NCBI GenBank assembly: GCA_046076045.1
Contig: JBJTRI010000085.1
Span: 1-38,444 of the forward strand
Origin: JAIOPA01 sp046076045
GTDB taxonomy: Bacteria > Eisenbacteria > RBG-16-71-46
DNA length: 38,444 nucleotides
Direction: 5' to 3'
Each line of letters opens with the position of its first letter. Position 1 is the first letter of the stretch. Positions 24,730 to 32,212 of the stretch are shown piece after piece. The notes beneath the pieces are model-generated. The model worked only from the letters and a program-made list of their open reading frames with translations, ran no database searches and was not told where the DNA came from. The translations under genes and the position numbers were made by a program.

Positions 24730-26306
24730 AGCGGCACGTCCTCGCTCACCGCGACCACCAGCTTCACGGCGGCGTACTCGGGGCGCTGCACCAAACCCTC
24801 CACGACCGCACGCCCCTCGCCGCCGACCTGCACCACCAACATGCCGCCCCACGCCATGCGCCAGTCTCGCACGCGCGCGTCGAACGTGCGCGGGTCGGCG
24901 ACGGTCTCGAGCAGCGGCGCGGCGGGCTGCGTCGCGGTGGCCGAACCGCCCGACGAGCCCACGGGGCGCGCGTGCGACTGCGCGTCGATCACCATCTTGC
25001 TGCCCAGGTTCATGCGCCCGCTCGTGAAGTCGAGCGTGTCGAGCGGCACGCCGGGCACGAGCAGGAAGTCCTCGGACGGGTCGAAGTGACGCGCGATCGC
25101 CTCGAACACCTGCCGGCGGTCGCGCGGGTCCACGTCGGCGTCCACCAACACGATGGCCTTGGTGAGCGAGAGCTGCCCGGTGCCCATGAGCCCGAGCGCG
25201 GTCTTCATGCCCTCCTTGGCGTAGCGGTTCTCGACCGACACGACGAGCAGGTTGTGGAAGCCGGCCTCGAAGTACGCCCACAGGTCCACGATCTCGGGGT
25301 GGATGACCTTGAGCACGCCCGTGAACATGTCCTGCACCGCCTCACCCATGTACTTGTCCTCCTGCGGCGGCTTGCCGACCACGCTGGCCTGGAAGACGGG
25401 CTGACGACGATGGGTGACGTTCTTGACGTGGAACACCGGGAACGGCGCGGCGTGCGAGTAGTGCCCGAAGTGGTCGCCGAACGGCCCCTCGGTGCGGCGC
25501 TCGCCCGGCGGCACCACGCCCTCGATCACGAACTCGGCGTCGGCGGGCACGAGCATGCGCAGCGAGCGGGCGCGCGCCATGCGCGTCGGTCGCCCGCGCA
25601 GGAAGCCGGCGAACGCGAGCTCGTCGATGCCCTCGGGCAGCGGCGCCACGCCCGCGAGCAGTGTGGCCGGGTCGGCGCCCACGGCGACCGCGACCTCGAG
25701 CCCCTCGCCGCGCTTCTCGGCCTTGTGGTAGTGCACGCCGCCACCCTTGCCGATCTGCCAGTGCATGCCGGTGGTCTTGGCGTCGTACACGTGGATGCGG
25801 TAGAGGCCGAGGTTGCGCTTGTGCGTGTCGGGGTCCTCGGTGAACACGAGCGGGAACGTCACGAACCGCCCGCCGTCACCCGGCCACAACTGCAGGATGG
25901 GCAGCGACGACAGGTCGGCGCCGAGCGACGACTCCTGGGCGGGGCCCGCGGCGAGACGCTGCGGACGCGCGGCGAGCACGCGCCCGACGTGGCGACGCAG
26001 CGGCCACAGGTCGGAGAGCGCCTTGGGCGGGACGGCGTGGAAGATCTCCTCGATCTCGGCGCCGACCGCGCGCGGGGTGCGCCCGAGCGCCCACTCGATG
26101 CGGCGCGTGGCGGCGAGTACGTTGACGGCGAGCGGGAAGCGCGCACCTCGCACGTTCTCGAACACGAGCAACGGCCCCTGGGCGCGCGCCTCGCGCCAGC
26201 CGATCTCGGTGACCTCGTACTTCCAGTCCACCTCGCGGGTGATGCGCTTCACATCGCCCTTGGACTCGCAGAACGCGATGAACTCGCCGAGCGTGCGGAA
26301 GCTCAT
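24522..26306 (-). CDS. mqnL: UbiD-family prenyl-FMN decarboxylase of the late futalosine pathway
   Basis: 594 residues. The family core is complete: FRTLGEFIAFCESKGDVKRI at the N-terminus, LVFENVRGARFPLAVNVLA, and the prFMN/metal region MHWQIGKGGGVHYHKAEKRG. The signature TEGPFGDHFGHYSHAAPFPV is followed by KNVTHRRQPVFQASVVGKPPQED. The insertion SSGGSATATQ near 492-502 and a C-terminal domain make it longer than E. coli UbiD (497). With UbiX and UbiA it should decarboxylate the prenylated 6-naphthoate intermediate of menaquinone synthesis (MqnL role); this is inferred from the neighbours. The ATG overlaps the ubiX stop by 4 nt and has GAGGAGG in front. Its 3' end is duplicated beyond the adjoining cassette. 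Confidence 0.9.
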   Translation of the reverse strand: MSFRTLGEFIAFCESKGDVKRITREVDWKYEVTEIGWREARAQGPLLVFENVRGARFPLAVNVLAATRRIEWALGRTPRAVGAEIEEIFHAVPPKALSDLWPLRRHVGRVLAARPQRLAAGPAQESSLGADLSSLPILQLWPGDGGRFVTFPLVFTEDPDTHKRNLGLYRIHVYDAKTTGMHWQIGKGGGVHYHKAEKRGEGLEVAVAVGADPATLLAGVAPLPEGIDELAFAGFLRGRPTRMARARSLRMLVPADAEFVIEGVVPPGERRTEGPFGDHFGHYSHAAPFPVFHVKNVTHRRQPVFQASVVGKPPQEDKYMGEAVQDMFTGVLKVIHPEIVDLWAYFEAGFHNLLVVSVENRYAKEGMKTALGLMGTGQLSLTKAIVLVDADVDPRDRRQVFEAIARHFDPSEDFLLVPGVPLDTLDFTSGRMNLGSKMVIDAQSHARPVGSSGGSATATQPAAPLLETVADPRTFDARVRDWRMAWGGMLVVQVGGEGRAVVEGLVQRPEYAAVKLVVAVSEDVPLADDDLLLWGIFTRFDCARDTLPARTETRGAWTVCRGPLGFDATFKDGYPAPVENLPAVIERVDSWWGK

Positions 26307-26857
26307 CCCAACTCCTCCTCGCGCCAACCCTCGCCCGCGGGCTCGCCGAGCAGGTGCAGCACCTTGTCGCTGAAGCCCGAGACGAGCTGGTCGAGGTCGC
26401 GCGGGTTGCGGTACCACGGCGGCGAGACCGGCATGATCACCGCGCCCTCGCGCGACAGGCGCAGCATGTTCTCGAGCGCGATGCCCGAGAGCGGGGTCTC
26501 GCGCACGCACACGACCAGCCGCATGCGCTCCTTGAGCGCGACCGCGGCCGCACGTGTGATGAGCGTGTCGGCGATGCCGGTGGCGATCTTGGCGAGCGTG
26601 CTCACGCTGCACGGCAGGATGACCATGGCGTCGTGCCGGTTGCTGCCCGAGCTGAACGGCGCCGCCAGATCCTCGTCGCGGAACACCTTGCGCACGTGCG
26701 GTTCGAGGTCGCTGGGCTTGAGCCCCAGTTCGCCGTGCATGACCTGACGCGCCCAATCGGAGAGCACGAGGTACTTCTCGCCGGGGCAGCGCTTCACGAA
26801 GTCCACGCCGTAGGCGGAACCGCTCGCGCCGGTCATCGCGATGAGGTATCGGGCCAT
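26303..26857 (-). CDS. mqnM: UbiX-like flavin prenyltransferase
   Basis: 184 residues, the usual UbiX length. It makes prenylated FMN, the cofactor of the UbiD enzyme encoded next to it. Landmarks are LIAMTGASGSAYGVDF (FMN phosphate loop), FSSGSNRHDAMVILPCSVSTLAKIA with the conserved Ser/Cys stretch, DTLITRAAAVALKERMRLVV, RETPLSGIALENMLRLSREG and VSPPWYRNP. The ATG at 26857 is about 9 nt from GGAGG; a GTG two codons upstream is possible but badly spaced. The stop overlaps the ubiD start (ATGA), so UbiX and UbiD are translationally coupled. Confidence 0.93.
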   Translation of the reverse strand: MARYLIAMTGASGSAYGVDFVKRCPGEKYLVLSDWARQVMHGELGLKPSDLEPHVRKVFRDEDLAAPFSSGSNRHDAMVILPCSVSTLAKIATGIADTLITRAAAVALKERMRLVVCVRETPLSGIALENMLRLSREGAVIMPVSPPWYRNPRDLDQLVSGFSDKVLHLLGEPAGEGWREEELG

Positions 26858-26918
26858 GGTCACGCGCCTCCGGGCGCGCGGGTGCTGCGGGACGACGCGC
26901 GGGCGATCCCGACGCGCC

Positions 26919-27827
26919 TCACTGGAAGCCGCCGGCCGCCATGCGCGCGGCCAGCACGGTGGCGAGCACGAGGAAGCCCACCACCACGTTGGTCTTGAAG
27001 AAGGCGAGGTTCACGTCCTCGGCCCAACGCTGCTCGAGCCACAGCAGCACCACGGTGCCCTTGAAGCCGAGCAGCGCGGCGACCGTCCACGGCACGTTCG
27101 GGAACCCGTTCGCGGTCGCGATCGTCCAGACCGCGCCCGCAAGCGCGGCCATGGCCGCGACGTGCAGCACCCAGGAGACGCGCAGGGCGCGCTCGCGACC
27201 GAGCCACACCACCATGCTGTGGATGCCGTTCGCGCGGTCGCTCGTCTCGTCGAGCGTGGCGTAGATGATGTCGAAGCCCGTGACCCAGCCGAGCGCGAAC
27301 AGCGCGAGCAGGGATGCGGGCAGCGCGTTGCCGAGGTCGGGGTGTGCGGCGGCGAAACCCGCGAGGGGCGCGAGCGCGAGCGCCACGCCCACGCCGGCGT
27401 GGCAGAGCGGCGTGAAGCGCTTGAGGTACGGGTAGAGCGCGAACACCGCGAACGGGACGACCGCGACCTGCAGGTACCACGGCCCCAACGCCGCGCACGC
27501 GGCCACGTACACCGTGGTGCTCACGACCAGCAGCGCGACCGCCTCGGCGAGCCGCATGCGGCCCGCGGGCAGTTCGCGCACGCTCGTGCGCGGGTTGCGC
27601 GCGTCGTGGTGCCGGTCGATGACCCGGTTGAGCGTCATGGCGGCGGTGCGGGCCCCGACCGCGGCCACCGCGACGAGCCACCAGCGCTGTGCGTCGAGCG
27701 CCGGCCCCACGACCGAGAACACCCCCGCCAGGATGAGCGGGAGCGAGAACAGGGTGTGCTCGAAACGCACGAACGAGGCGTACGTGCGGAGCCGATCGGT
27801 GGGCGATGCGGGAGCGGTCACGGTCAT
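26919..27827 (-). CDS. mqnP: UbiA-family prenyltransferase, probable 1,4-dihydroxy-6-naphthoate prenyltransferase
   Basis: 302 residues with eight or nine hydrophobic segments. The first Asp-rich motif is N67-RVI-D71-RHH-D75 in LNRVIDRHHDARNPRT and the second is DIIYATLDETSDRANGI, both needed to bind Mg-prenyl diphosphate. It attaches the isoprenoid tail to the naphthoate ring at the membrane. The MqnP name is inferred from co-occurrence with futalosine genes and with ubiX/ubiD; by sequence alone it is a 4-hydroxybenzoate-type prenyltransferase. Neither the ATG at 27827 nor a GTG at 27839 has a Shine-Dalgarno sequence. I prefer the ATG. It heads the ubiA-ubiX-ubiD operon, with a 61-bp gap to ubiX. 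Confidence 0.9.
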   Translation of the reverse strand: MTVTAPASPTDRLRTYASFVRFEHTLFSLPLILAGVFSVVGPALDAQRWWLVAVAAVGARTAAMTLNRVIDRHHDARNPRTSVRELPAGRMRLAEAVALLVVSTTVYVAACAALGPWYLQVAVVPFAVFALYPYLKRFTPLCHAGVGVALALAPLAGFAAAHPDLGNALPASLLALFALGWVTGFDIIYATLDETSDRANGIHSMVVWLGRERALRVSWVLHVAAMAALAGAVWTIATANGFPNVPWTVAALLGFKGTVVLLWLEQRWAEDVNLAFFKTNVVVGFLVLATVLAARMAAGGFQ

Positions 27828-27862
27828 GGCGGGGGGCACCGGGGGGCGGTGCGGCCTTCCAG

Positions 27863-27891
27863 TCTATAAGAGGGACCCGCACCCCGACCAA
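27863..27891 (-). promoter_or_regulatory. Promoter of the ubiA-ubiX-ubiD operon
   Basis: On the minus strand, TTGGTC (27891-27886), a 17-bp spacer and TATAGA (27868-27863). The expected start of transcription near 27856 leaves a short leader of about 17-29 nt. Confidence 0.5.
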
Positions 27892-27960
27892 CCTCGCCGG
27901 GCGGCCCCCTCCGCCGGGTCGATTCACGCCCCCTGTGACGGGACCACCGCGCGGGAACGC

Positions 27961-27995
27961 TGCGGGGGCGGCCCCGGACCGGGACCGCCCCCGCA
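27961..27995 (-). terminator. Terminator of the Calx-beta protein gene
   Basis: An 11-bp perfect stem TGCGGGGGCGG (27961-27971) with 27985-27995. Three further pairs lie inside the loop (27973-27975 with 27981-27983). It sits 16 bp after the stop at 28012. Confidence 0.65.
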
Positions 27996-28011
27996 TGGCA
28001 CGCGATCGGGC

Positions 28012-31000
28012 TCAGCGCGTGACGGCGAACCGACGCGTGGCGTGGAACGAACCGGCCTCGAGGCGCGCGAAGTAGATGCCGGCCGCGCGGCTGGCCCCGG
28101 CCGCAGGACCGTCCCAGCGCGCCGTGTGCCGGCCGGCCGGGAACACGCCGTCGGCGAGCACCGCGACGGTGCGCCCCATGAGGTCCACCACGCTCAGCCG
28201 CACGCGCGACTCGCGCGGGAGCGCGAAGTCGAGGCGCGCCGCCCCCACGGTGGGGTTCGGCGTCACCGGCGCGAGCGCGAACGCGGTGACCGCGCCGCCG
28301 TCCACACCGCCCGCCGCGGTCACGACCGCGAACACCGCGTCACTCACGTCCGCGGCCGAGTTGCCCGCGGCGTCGTGCGCGGTGACGCGCACGAGCCCGA
28401 GCGTGGTGAGCGTGTTCGGGACCGTCCACGTGAACGAACCGTCGTTGCCCTCACCCGTGGCGAGCGGCGTCCACGTGGAACCGCCGTCCGACGACCACGC
28501 CAGGTCCACCCCGGTGACCCCGGTGTCGTCGCTGGCGCTCCAACCGATCGTGGTGTTGAGGGTGGGCACCAACGACTCCCCGCCATTGGGCGCGAGCACG
28601 GTCACGACGGGCGCGACGCACTCGTCGTCGTTCACCACCGTCACGGTGGCGACCGAACCCGTCGTGTCCACCGGGCCCGTCAGCTCCACGAGTCGCAACT
28701 CGATCGTCTCGTCGGGCTCGCAACGCCCGTCGGCGATCACCGTCACCGAGACGGTGTCCGAGGTCGCATACGGCGCGAACGTGACCACGGTGTCGGTGAG
28801 CGCGGCGAAGTCACCGTCGGCGATCGTCGCGGTGCCACCGACGACCTGCACACGGGCGGTGACCGTGCCCCCGACCGGCTGCGTCAGGGTGACCGGGATG
28901 CGCACCGGTGCGCCCTCGACCGCACTCACCGAGCCGAGGACCAGCGCGGGCGCGCCGTCGTCGTCGGTGATCGAGACCGCGGTGGCGCGCGCGCTCGAGT
29001 CGAGCACCGCGTTCACCGCGTTCGACAGTCGGACGTGGAACCACTCCGTGCTCTCGTACTCCGCATCGTCCAGCGCCTGGACGCTGTCGAGGACCGCCGA
29101 GGTGGTGAGCGGCGGCAGCACCAGCGTGCCGGTGCGCACCACGTAGTCGGAGCCACCGGTCGCGGTGCTGTCCACGGTCGCGAAGTCCACACGCACCTCG
29201 CGCACACTCGCGTGGGAGAGCGTCACGATGAGCGGGTACGGCGTGGGGTCGCTCTCGGCGAGGGCGAGCGAGGTCGTGATGGACACCGTGGGAGCGGCGT
29301 CGTCGTCCACCACGGTGCCCACCGCCTGCGGCGAGGCGAGGACCGCCTGCACCGGGGTGCCGAGCACGACGCGGAAGACCTCGTCGTCCTCATCCACGGT
29401 GTCCTCGAGGGTGGCGACCACCAGGGACTCCGCCGTGTCACCGGCGGCGAACACGAGCGAGCCCGCGGCGGCGACGTAGTCGGAACCCCCCGTCGCGGTG
29501 CTGTCGGCGAGCACCCACGGCACCGTGACGGTGAAGGCGCTCGGGTTCGAGAGCGTGGCGGTGAACGCGATCGGCGAACCCTCGCTGCCCGAAGGAGCGT
29601 CGAGCGTGAGCGTGGGCAACGGGTCGTCGTTGGTGATGGTGACGGTGCTGGTCGTGACCGAGCCCAGCGACGCCCCCGAGACCGACAGGAGCTGGAACGT
29701 GAGCGTCTCGTCGTTCTCGCGCACGCGGTCGCCGTTCACGGTGACGCTCACCGGCACGCTGGTGCTGCCGGCCGGAATCGTCACGGTGCCACTGGCGGCG
29801 ACGAAGTCCACGCCCGCGGTGGCGGTACCCGCGTTGAGCGTCCAGTCGGCGGTCACGGCGGTGCCGAGCGGCATCGTGAGCTCGACGTCCACGTTCACGC
29901 TCGTCGTGCCCGCGTTACCCTCGGTCACGAGCACGGACGCGCCCGCGTTCACGACCGGGCTCAGTCGCGCCCACCACGTACCCCACTTGCTCGAGTTGCT
30001 CCCCGTGGTGCCGTCGTCGGTGCCGGTGCGGGACTTGGCGTACTGGCTCACCACCCAGAAGGCCTTGGGGTCGTTGGGGTCCTGCAGCGCGCGCACGTAG
30101 TCGCCCCAACGGTTGCGGCCGCTACCGAAGTCCTTGTTGTAGTAGTCGTCGCCGGCCTTGTACACGTAGGGATCGCGGAACGTGCCCGCGACGTCGGAGC
30201 CGGCACGGAACGCGTAGGCGGCCGACGGATAGGTGCTCGACGAGAACCGGCTCATGGCCAGCACCACGTCGCCCGCGTCGTTGACCGCGATGCTGCTGTA
30301 GTTGTACCAGAAGCCCCCGTTGGTGGCGGTCGCGGTCGGGTCGTCGATGCGTCCCCCGTCGAGCACGTTGCCCGAGACCGCGTCGAGCTTGGTCCACTGC
30401 ACGGCGGTGCGCTGGATACCGCCGGTCGCCGGCAGACCCACGGTCTGCGTGTACCAGATCGAACCGTTGCGCATCACGGGCGAGGTACGCAGCTGCGAAT
30501 CCTGCGAAGCGAGCTTGCACGGCGTCGCACCGCACACGCTGGTGCCCGAGAGCGGCGCGGCCTGCGGCAGGATGTTGCCCGAGGGCTGCGCCCACGTGAG
30601 CCCGCGTGAACGCGTGGTACCCACGGTGTACACGGGTGCGCTGGGCGTGCCTGTGATGCGATCGAGTCGGTAGGTGCCGCTGGCGCTCGAGAGGTGCGTG
30701 GGCGCGTACAGCGTCTCCTCGGTGGCCGACTCGGTGATGACGGGAGCCGAGCAGAACCCGGTGCCCGTGATGTAGCGCGCCACGAACACGCCCGCGCGCG
30801 CCTGCGGGTAGTCCACGACGAGGCACTTGGCGCCCGCGCTCGCGTTGGCGGCGTTCGAGAACATGTTGAGGTTGATGGCGACCCAGTTCTTGTTGTACCC
30901 GATGCACGGGAAGTCGGCCCAGTTCACGCCCGTGCTGTCGCCGAGCACGCGGTAGAGGTACCAGGACCCGGTGGGGTCGTTCGTCTGCGAGATGCCGAGC

Positions 31001-31662
31001 AGCACCGAGGAGGCGACGTTCGCGGCGTTCGAGACGGCGGTGGCGATCCAGCGCTGCTGGATGGGGTCGTAGAGGATCTTCGGGTCGAAGTAGCCGCTGC
31101 CGCCCGCCGGCGTCCAGAACGTGGTGATGGAGATGGTGCTGAGCACCGCGCCCGTGTTGCGGTTGAAGAAGCGGTAGTTGTTGTTGAGCGTCTCGACGAC
31201 GTGGTTGGGCCCGACCGCACCGTCCACGTCGGGCGGGATGGTGATGCTGCTCGTGCCGACGCGCGGGATGTCGTCGAGCCCGATGAAGCTGAGCGACGGC
31301 GCGGGCGAGGCGACGAACGCGCGCGGGCCCGGCGCGGGCAGCGCGTAGGACTCGAACGGCGCCTGGACCTCGGGCTCCACGTACGGCTGCTTGGGCCGCG
31401 CGAGGCGCTGCTCGCCCTGCAGGATGGCGATGGGCGTGAGGGCCCCACCGACCCACGCCGGTGCGGCGGATTCGCGCGCGGCGAGATCGCCGACGTTCAC
31501 GACCACGCTCTCGACCGCACGCACGGACGCCAGCGGGAGGCGCGTGCCCGCCGCCGGGAGCGGCGCGGACGGGCGTTCGGTGTCGGACTGGGCGCGAACG
31601 GCGGGGACGAGGACGGCGGAGAGCAGGAGCGCGACGAACGCGCGACGAGTGGTGCGCAGCAT
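28012..31662 (-). CDS. Large secreted protein with four Calx-beta repeats and a FlgD/T9SS-like C-terminal domain
   Basis: 1216 residues. A signal peptide (about 1-24, VPAVRA-Q) is followed by a propeller-like region (about 100-560), with ITIPPDVDGAVGPNHVVETL and AMSRFSSS/RWGDYV motifs. Four Calx-beta domains lie near 574-682, 683-787, 788-900 and 905-1012; each has the 'GTAT..DF/Y' strand and ends in xNDD or xDDD, the Ca-binding turn. An Ig-like domain (about 1018-1114, VLAPNGGESLVP) and a C-terminal domain (about 1125-1216, TPNPTVGAARLDFALP ... VVDLMGRTVAVL ... AGIYFARLEAG ... RRFAVTR) follow. The last type is used for sorting or anchoring in FCB bacteria. A role in surface attachment or matrix is inference. 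The ATG at 31662 has GGAG about 10 nt upstream. Confidence 0.9.
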   Translation of the reverse strand: MLRTTRRAFVALLLSAVLVPAVRAQSDTERPSAPLPAAGTRLPLASVRAVESVVVNVGDLAARESAAPAWVGGALTPIAILQGEQRLARPKQPYVEPEVQAPFESYALPAPGPRAFVASPAPSLSFIGLDDIPRVGTSSITIPPDVDGAVGPNHVVETLNNNYRFFNRNTGAVLSTISITTFWTPAGGSGYFDPKILYDPIQQRWIATAVSNAANVASSVLLGISQTNDPTGSWYLYRVLGDSTGVNWADFPCIGYNKNWVAINLNMFSNAANASAGAKCLVVDYPQARAGVFVARYITGTGFCSAPVITESATEETLYAPTHLSSASGTYRLDRITGTPSAPVYTVGTTRSRGLTWAQPSGNILPQAAPLSGTSVCGATPCKLASQDSQLRTSPVMRNGSIWYTQTVGLPATGGIQRTAVQWTKLDAVSGNVLDGGRIDDPTATATNGGFWYNYSSIAVNDAGDVVLAMSRFSSSTYPSAAYAFRAGSDVAGTFRDPYVYKAGDDYYNKDFGSGRNRWGDYVRALQDPNDPKAFWVVSQYAKSRTGTDDGTTGSNSSKWGTWWARLSPVVNAGASVLVTEGNAGTTSVNVDVELTMPLGTAVTADWTLNAGTATAGVDFVAASGTVTIPAGSTSVPVSVTVNGDRVRENDETLTFQLLSVSGASLGSVTTSTVTITNDDPLPTLTLDAPSGSEGSPIAFTATLSNPSAFTVTVPWVLADSTATGGSDYVAAAGSLVFAAGDTAESLVVATLEDTVDEDDEVFRVVLGTPVQAVLASPQAVGTVVDDDAAPTVSITTSLALAESDPTPYPLIVTLSHASVREVRVDFATVDSTATGGSDYVVRTGTLVLPPLTTSAVLDSVQALDDAEYESTEWFHVRLSNAVNAVLDSSARATAVSITDDDGAPALVLGSVSAVEGAPVRIPVTLTQPVGGTVTARVQVVGGTATIADGDFAALTDTVVTFAPYATSDTVSVTVIADGRCEPDETIELRLVELTGPVDTTGSVATVTVVNDDECVAPVVTVLAPNGGESLVPTLNTTIGWSASDDTGVTGVDLAWSSDGGSTWTPLATGEGNDGSFTWTVPNTLTTLGLVRVTAHDAAGNSAADVSDAVFAVVTAAGGVDGGAVTAFALAPVTPNPTVGAARLDFALPRESRVRLSVVDLMGRTVAVLADGVFPAGRHTARWDGPAAGASRAAGIYFARLEAGSFHATRRFAVTR

Positions 31663-32212
31663 GGGTGCGAGGCTCCAGGCCATGTCGGGGGGCTGCACGC
31701 CTCGGGGGAGGCGCTCCGTACCCTTCCATCATATACGGGGTGGTCCCACGGCCCCGAGTGGGAACTTCGAGGCGGGGCGGATCCCAAGGGTTATCGGGCG
31801 GACCGGGCGCCGACCTTCGGATACCTCGACACGAACCTTCAAGGCCTTGCCGGGCAGGAGGTTGTGGAATGCCCACGGCCCTCGTCGAGCGGCCGGTGCC
31901 GGTGATGTATCAGCGGGCGGGCACCCGACACCTGTGAGGATAGGCAGCCGGAGTCCGTGCATCGCTGGGCTCCGGAAGAGAAAGTCGTACCCCGGGTCCC
32001 TCCATCGCAGGGACGGCATCACAAGGAAGACCCCCCCGGCTTCCCGCCGTCCCGAGCGGCTCCTACCTCAGCGCCGGTCCACAAGAGTGGGCCGGCGCGC
32101 CGCTTTGTGCGGGGCCGTGCGGGGATTCAGGTTGGCCCGCGACGGTGCTATAACATGGCTTCGAGCTCCCGCGTGACGCTCGTCGCCATCTCCCCAGCCC
32201 TCGGAACCCTTC
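31663..32212. other. 550-bp intergenic region with several hairpins and a promoter
   Basis: Divergent region between the Calx-beta gene and the TonB-dependent receptor. On the minus side TATGAT (31733-31728) is a candidate -10. Hairpins include CCGGAGTCC/GGGCTCCGG (31948-31956 with 31967-31975, one G-U), GTCCCT/AGGGAC (31996-32001 with 32009-32014) and an 11-bp stem with one G-U at 32071-32081/32088-32098. Short ORFs overlap here but show no protein-like composition. I looked for cobalamin, TPP, SAM, FMN, fluoride, ZTP and glycine riboswitch consensus elements and found none. Confidence 0.45.
32126..32154 (+). promoter_or_regulatory. Candidate promoter of the TonB-dependent receptor
   Basis: TTCAGG (32126-32131), a 17-bp spacer and TATAAC (32149-32154). 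The -10 box is one base from consensus and the -35 is poor. The leader to the GTG at 32213 would be about 50 nt. Confidence 0.45.

Noticed and set aside
27514..30609. 1031-codon plus-strand open frame opposite ubiA and the Calx-beta gene
   Set aside because: Spans two real genes on the other strand, low-complexity Arg/His/Val composition, no start context or domain.
31729..32022. 97-codon minus-strand ORF in the gap before the TonB receptor
   Set aside because: No ribosome binding site, no recognisable domain, and it coincides with hairpins.
31741..32110. Cobalamin riboswitch before the receptor
   Set aside because: The GCCACTG B12 box and the other core elements are absent on both strands.
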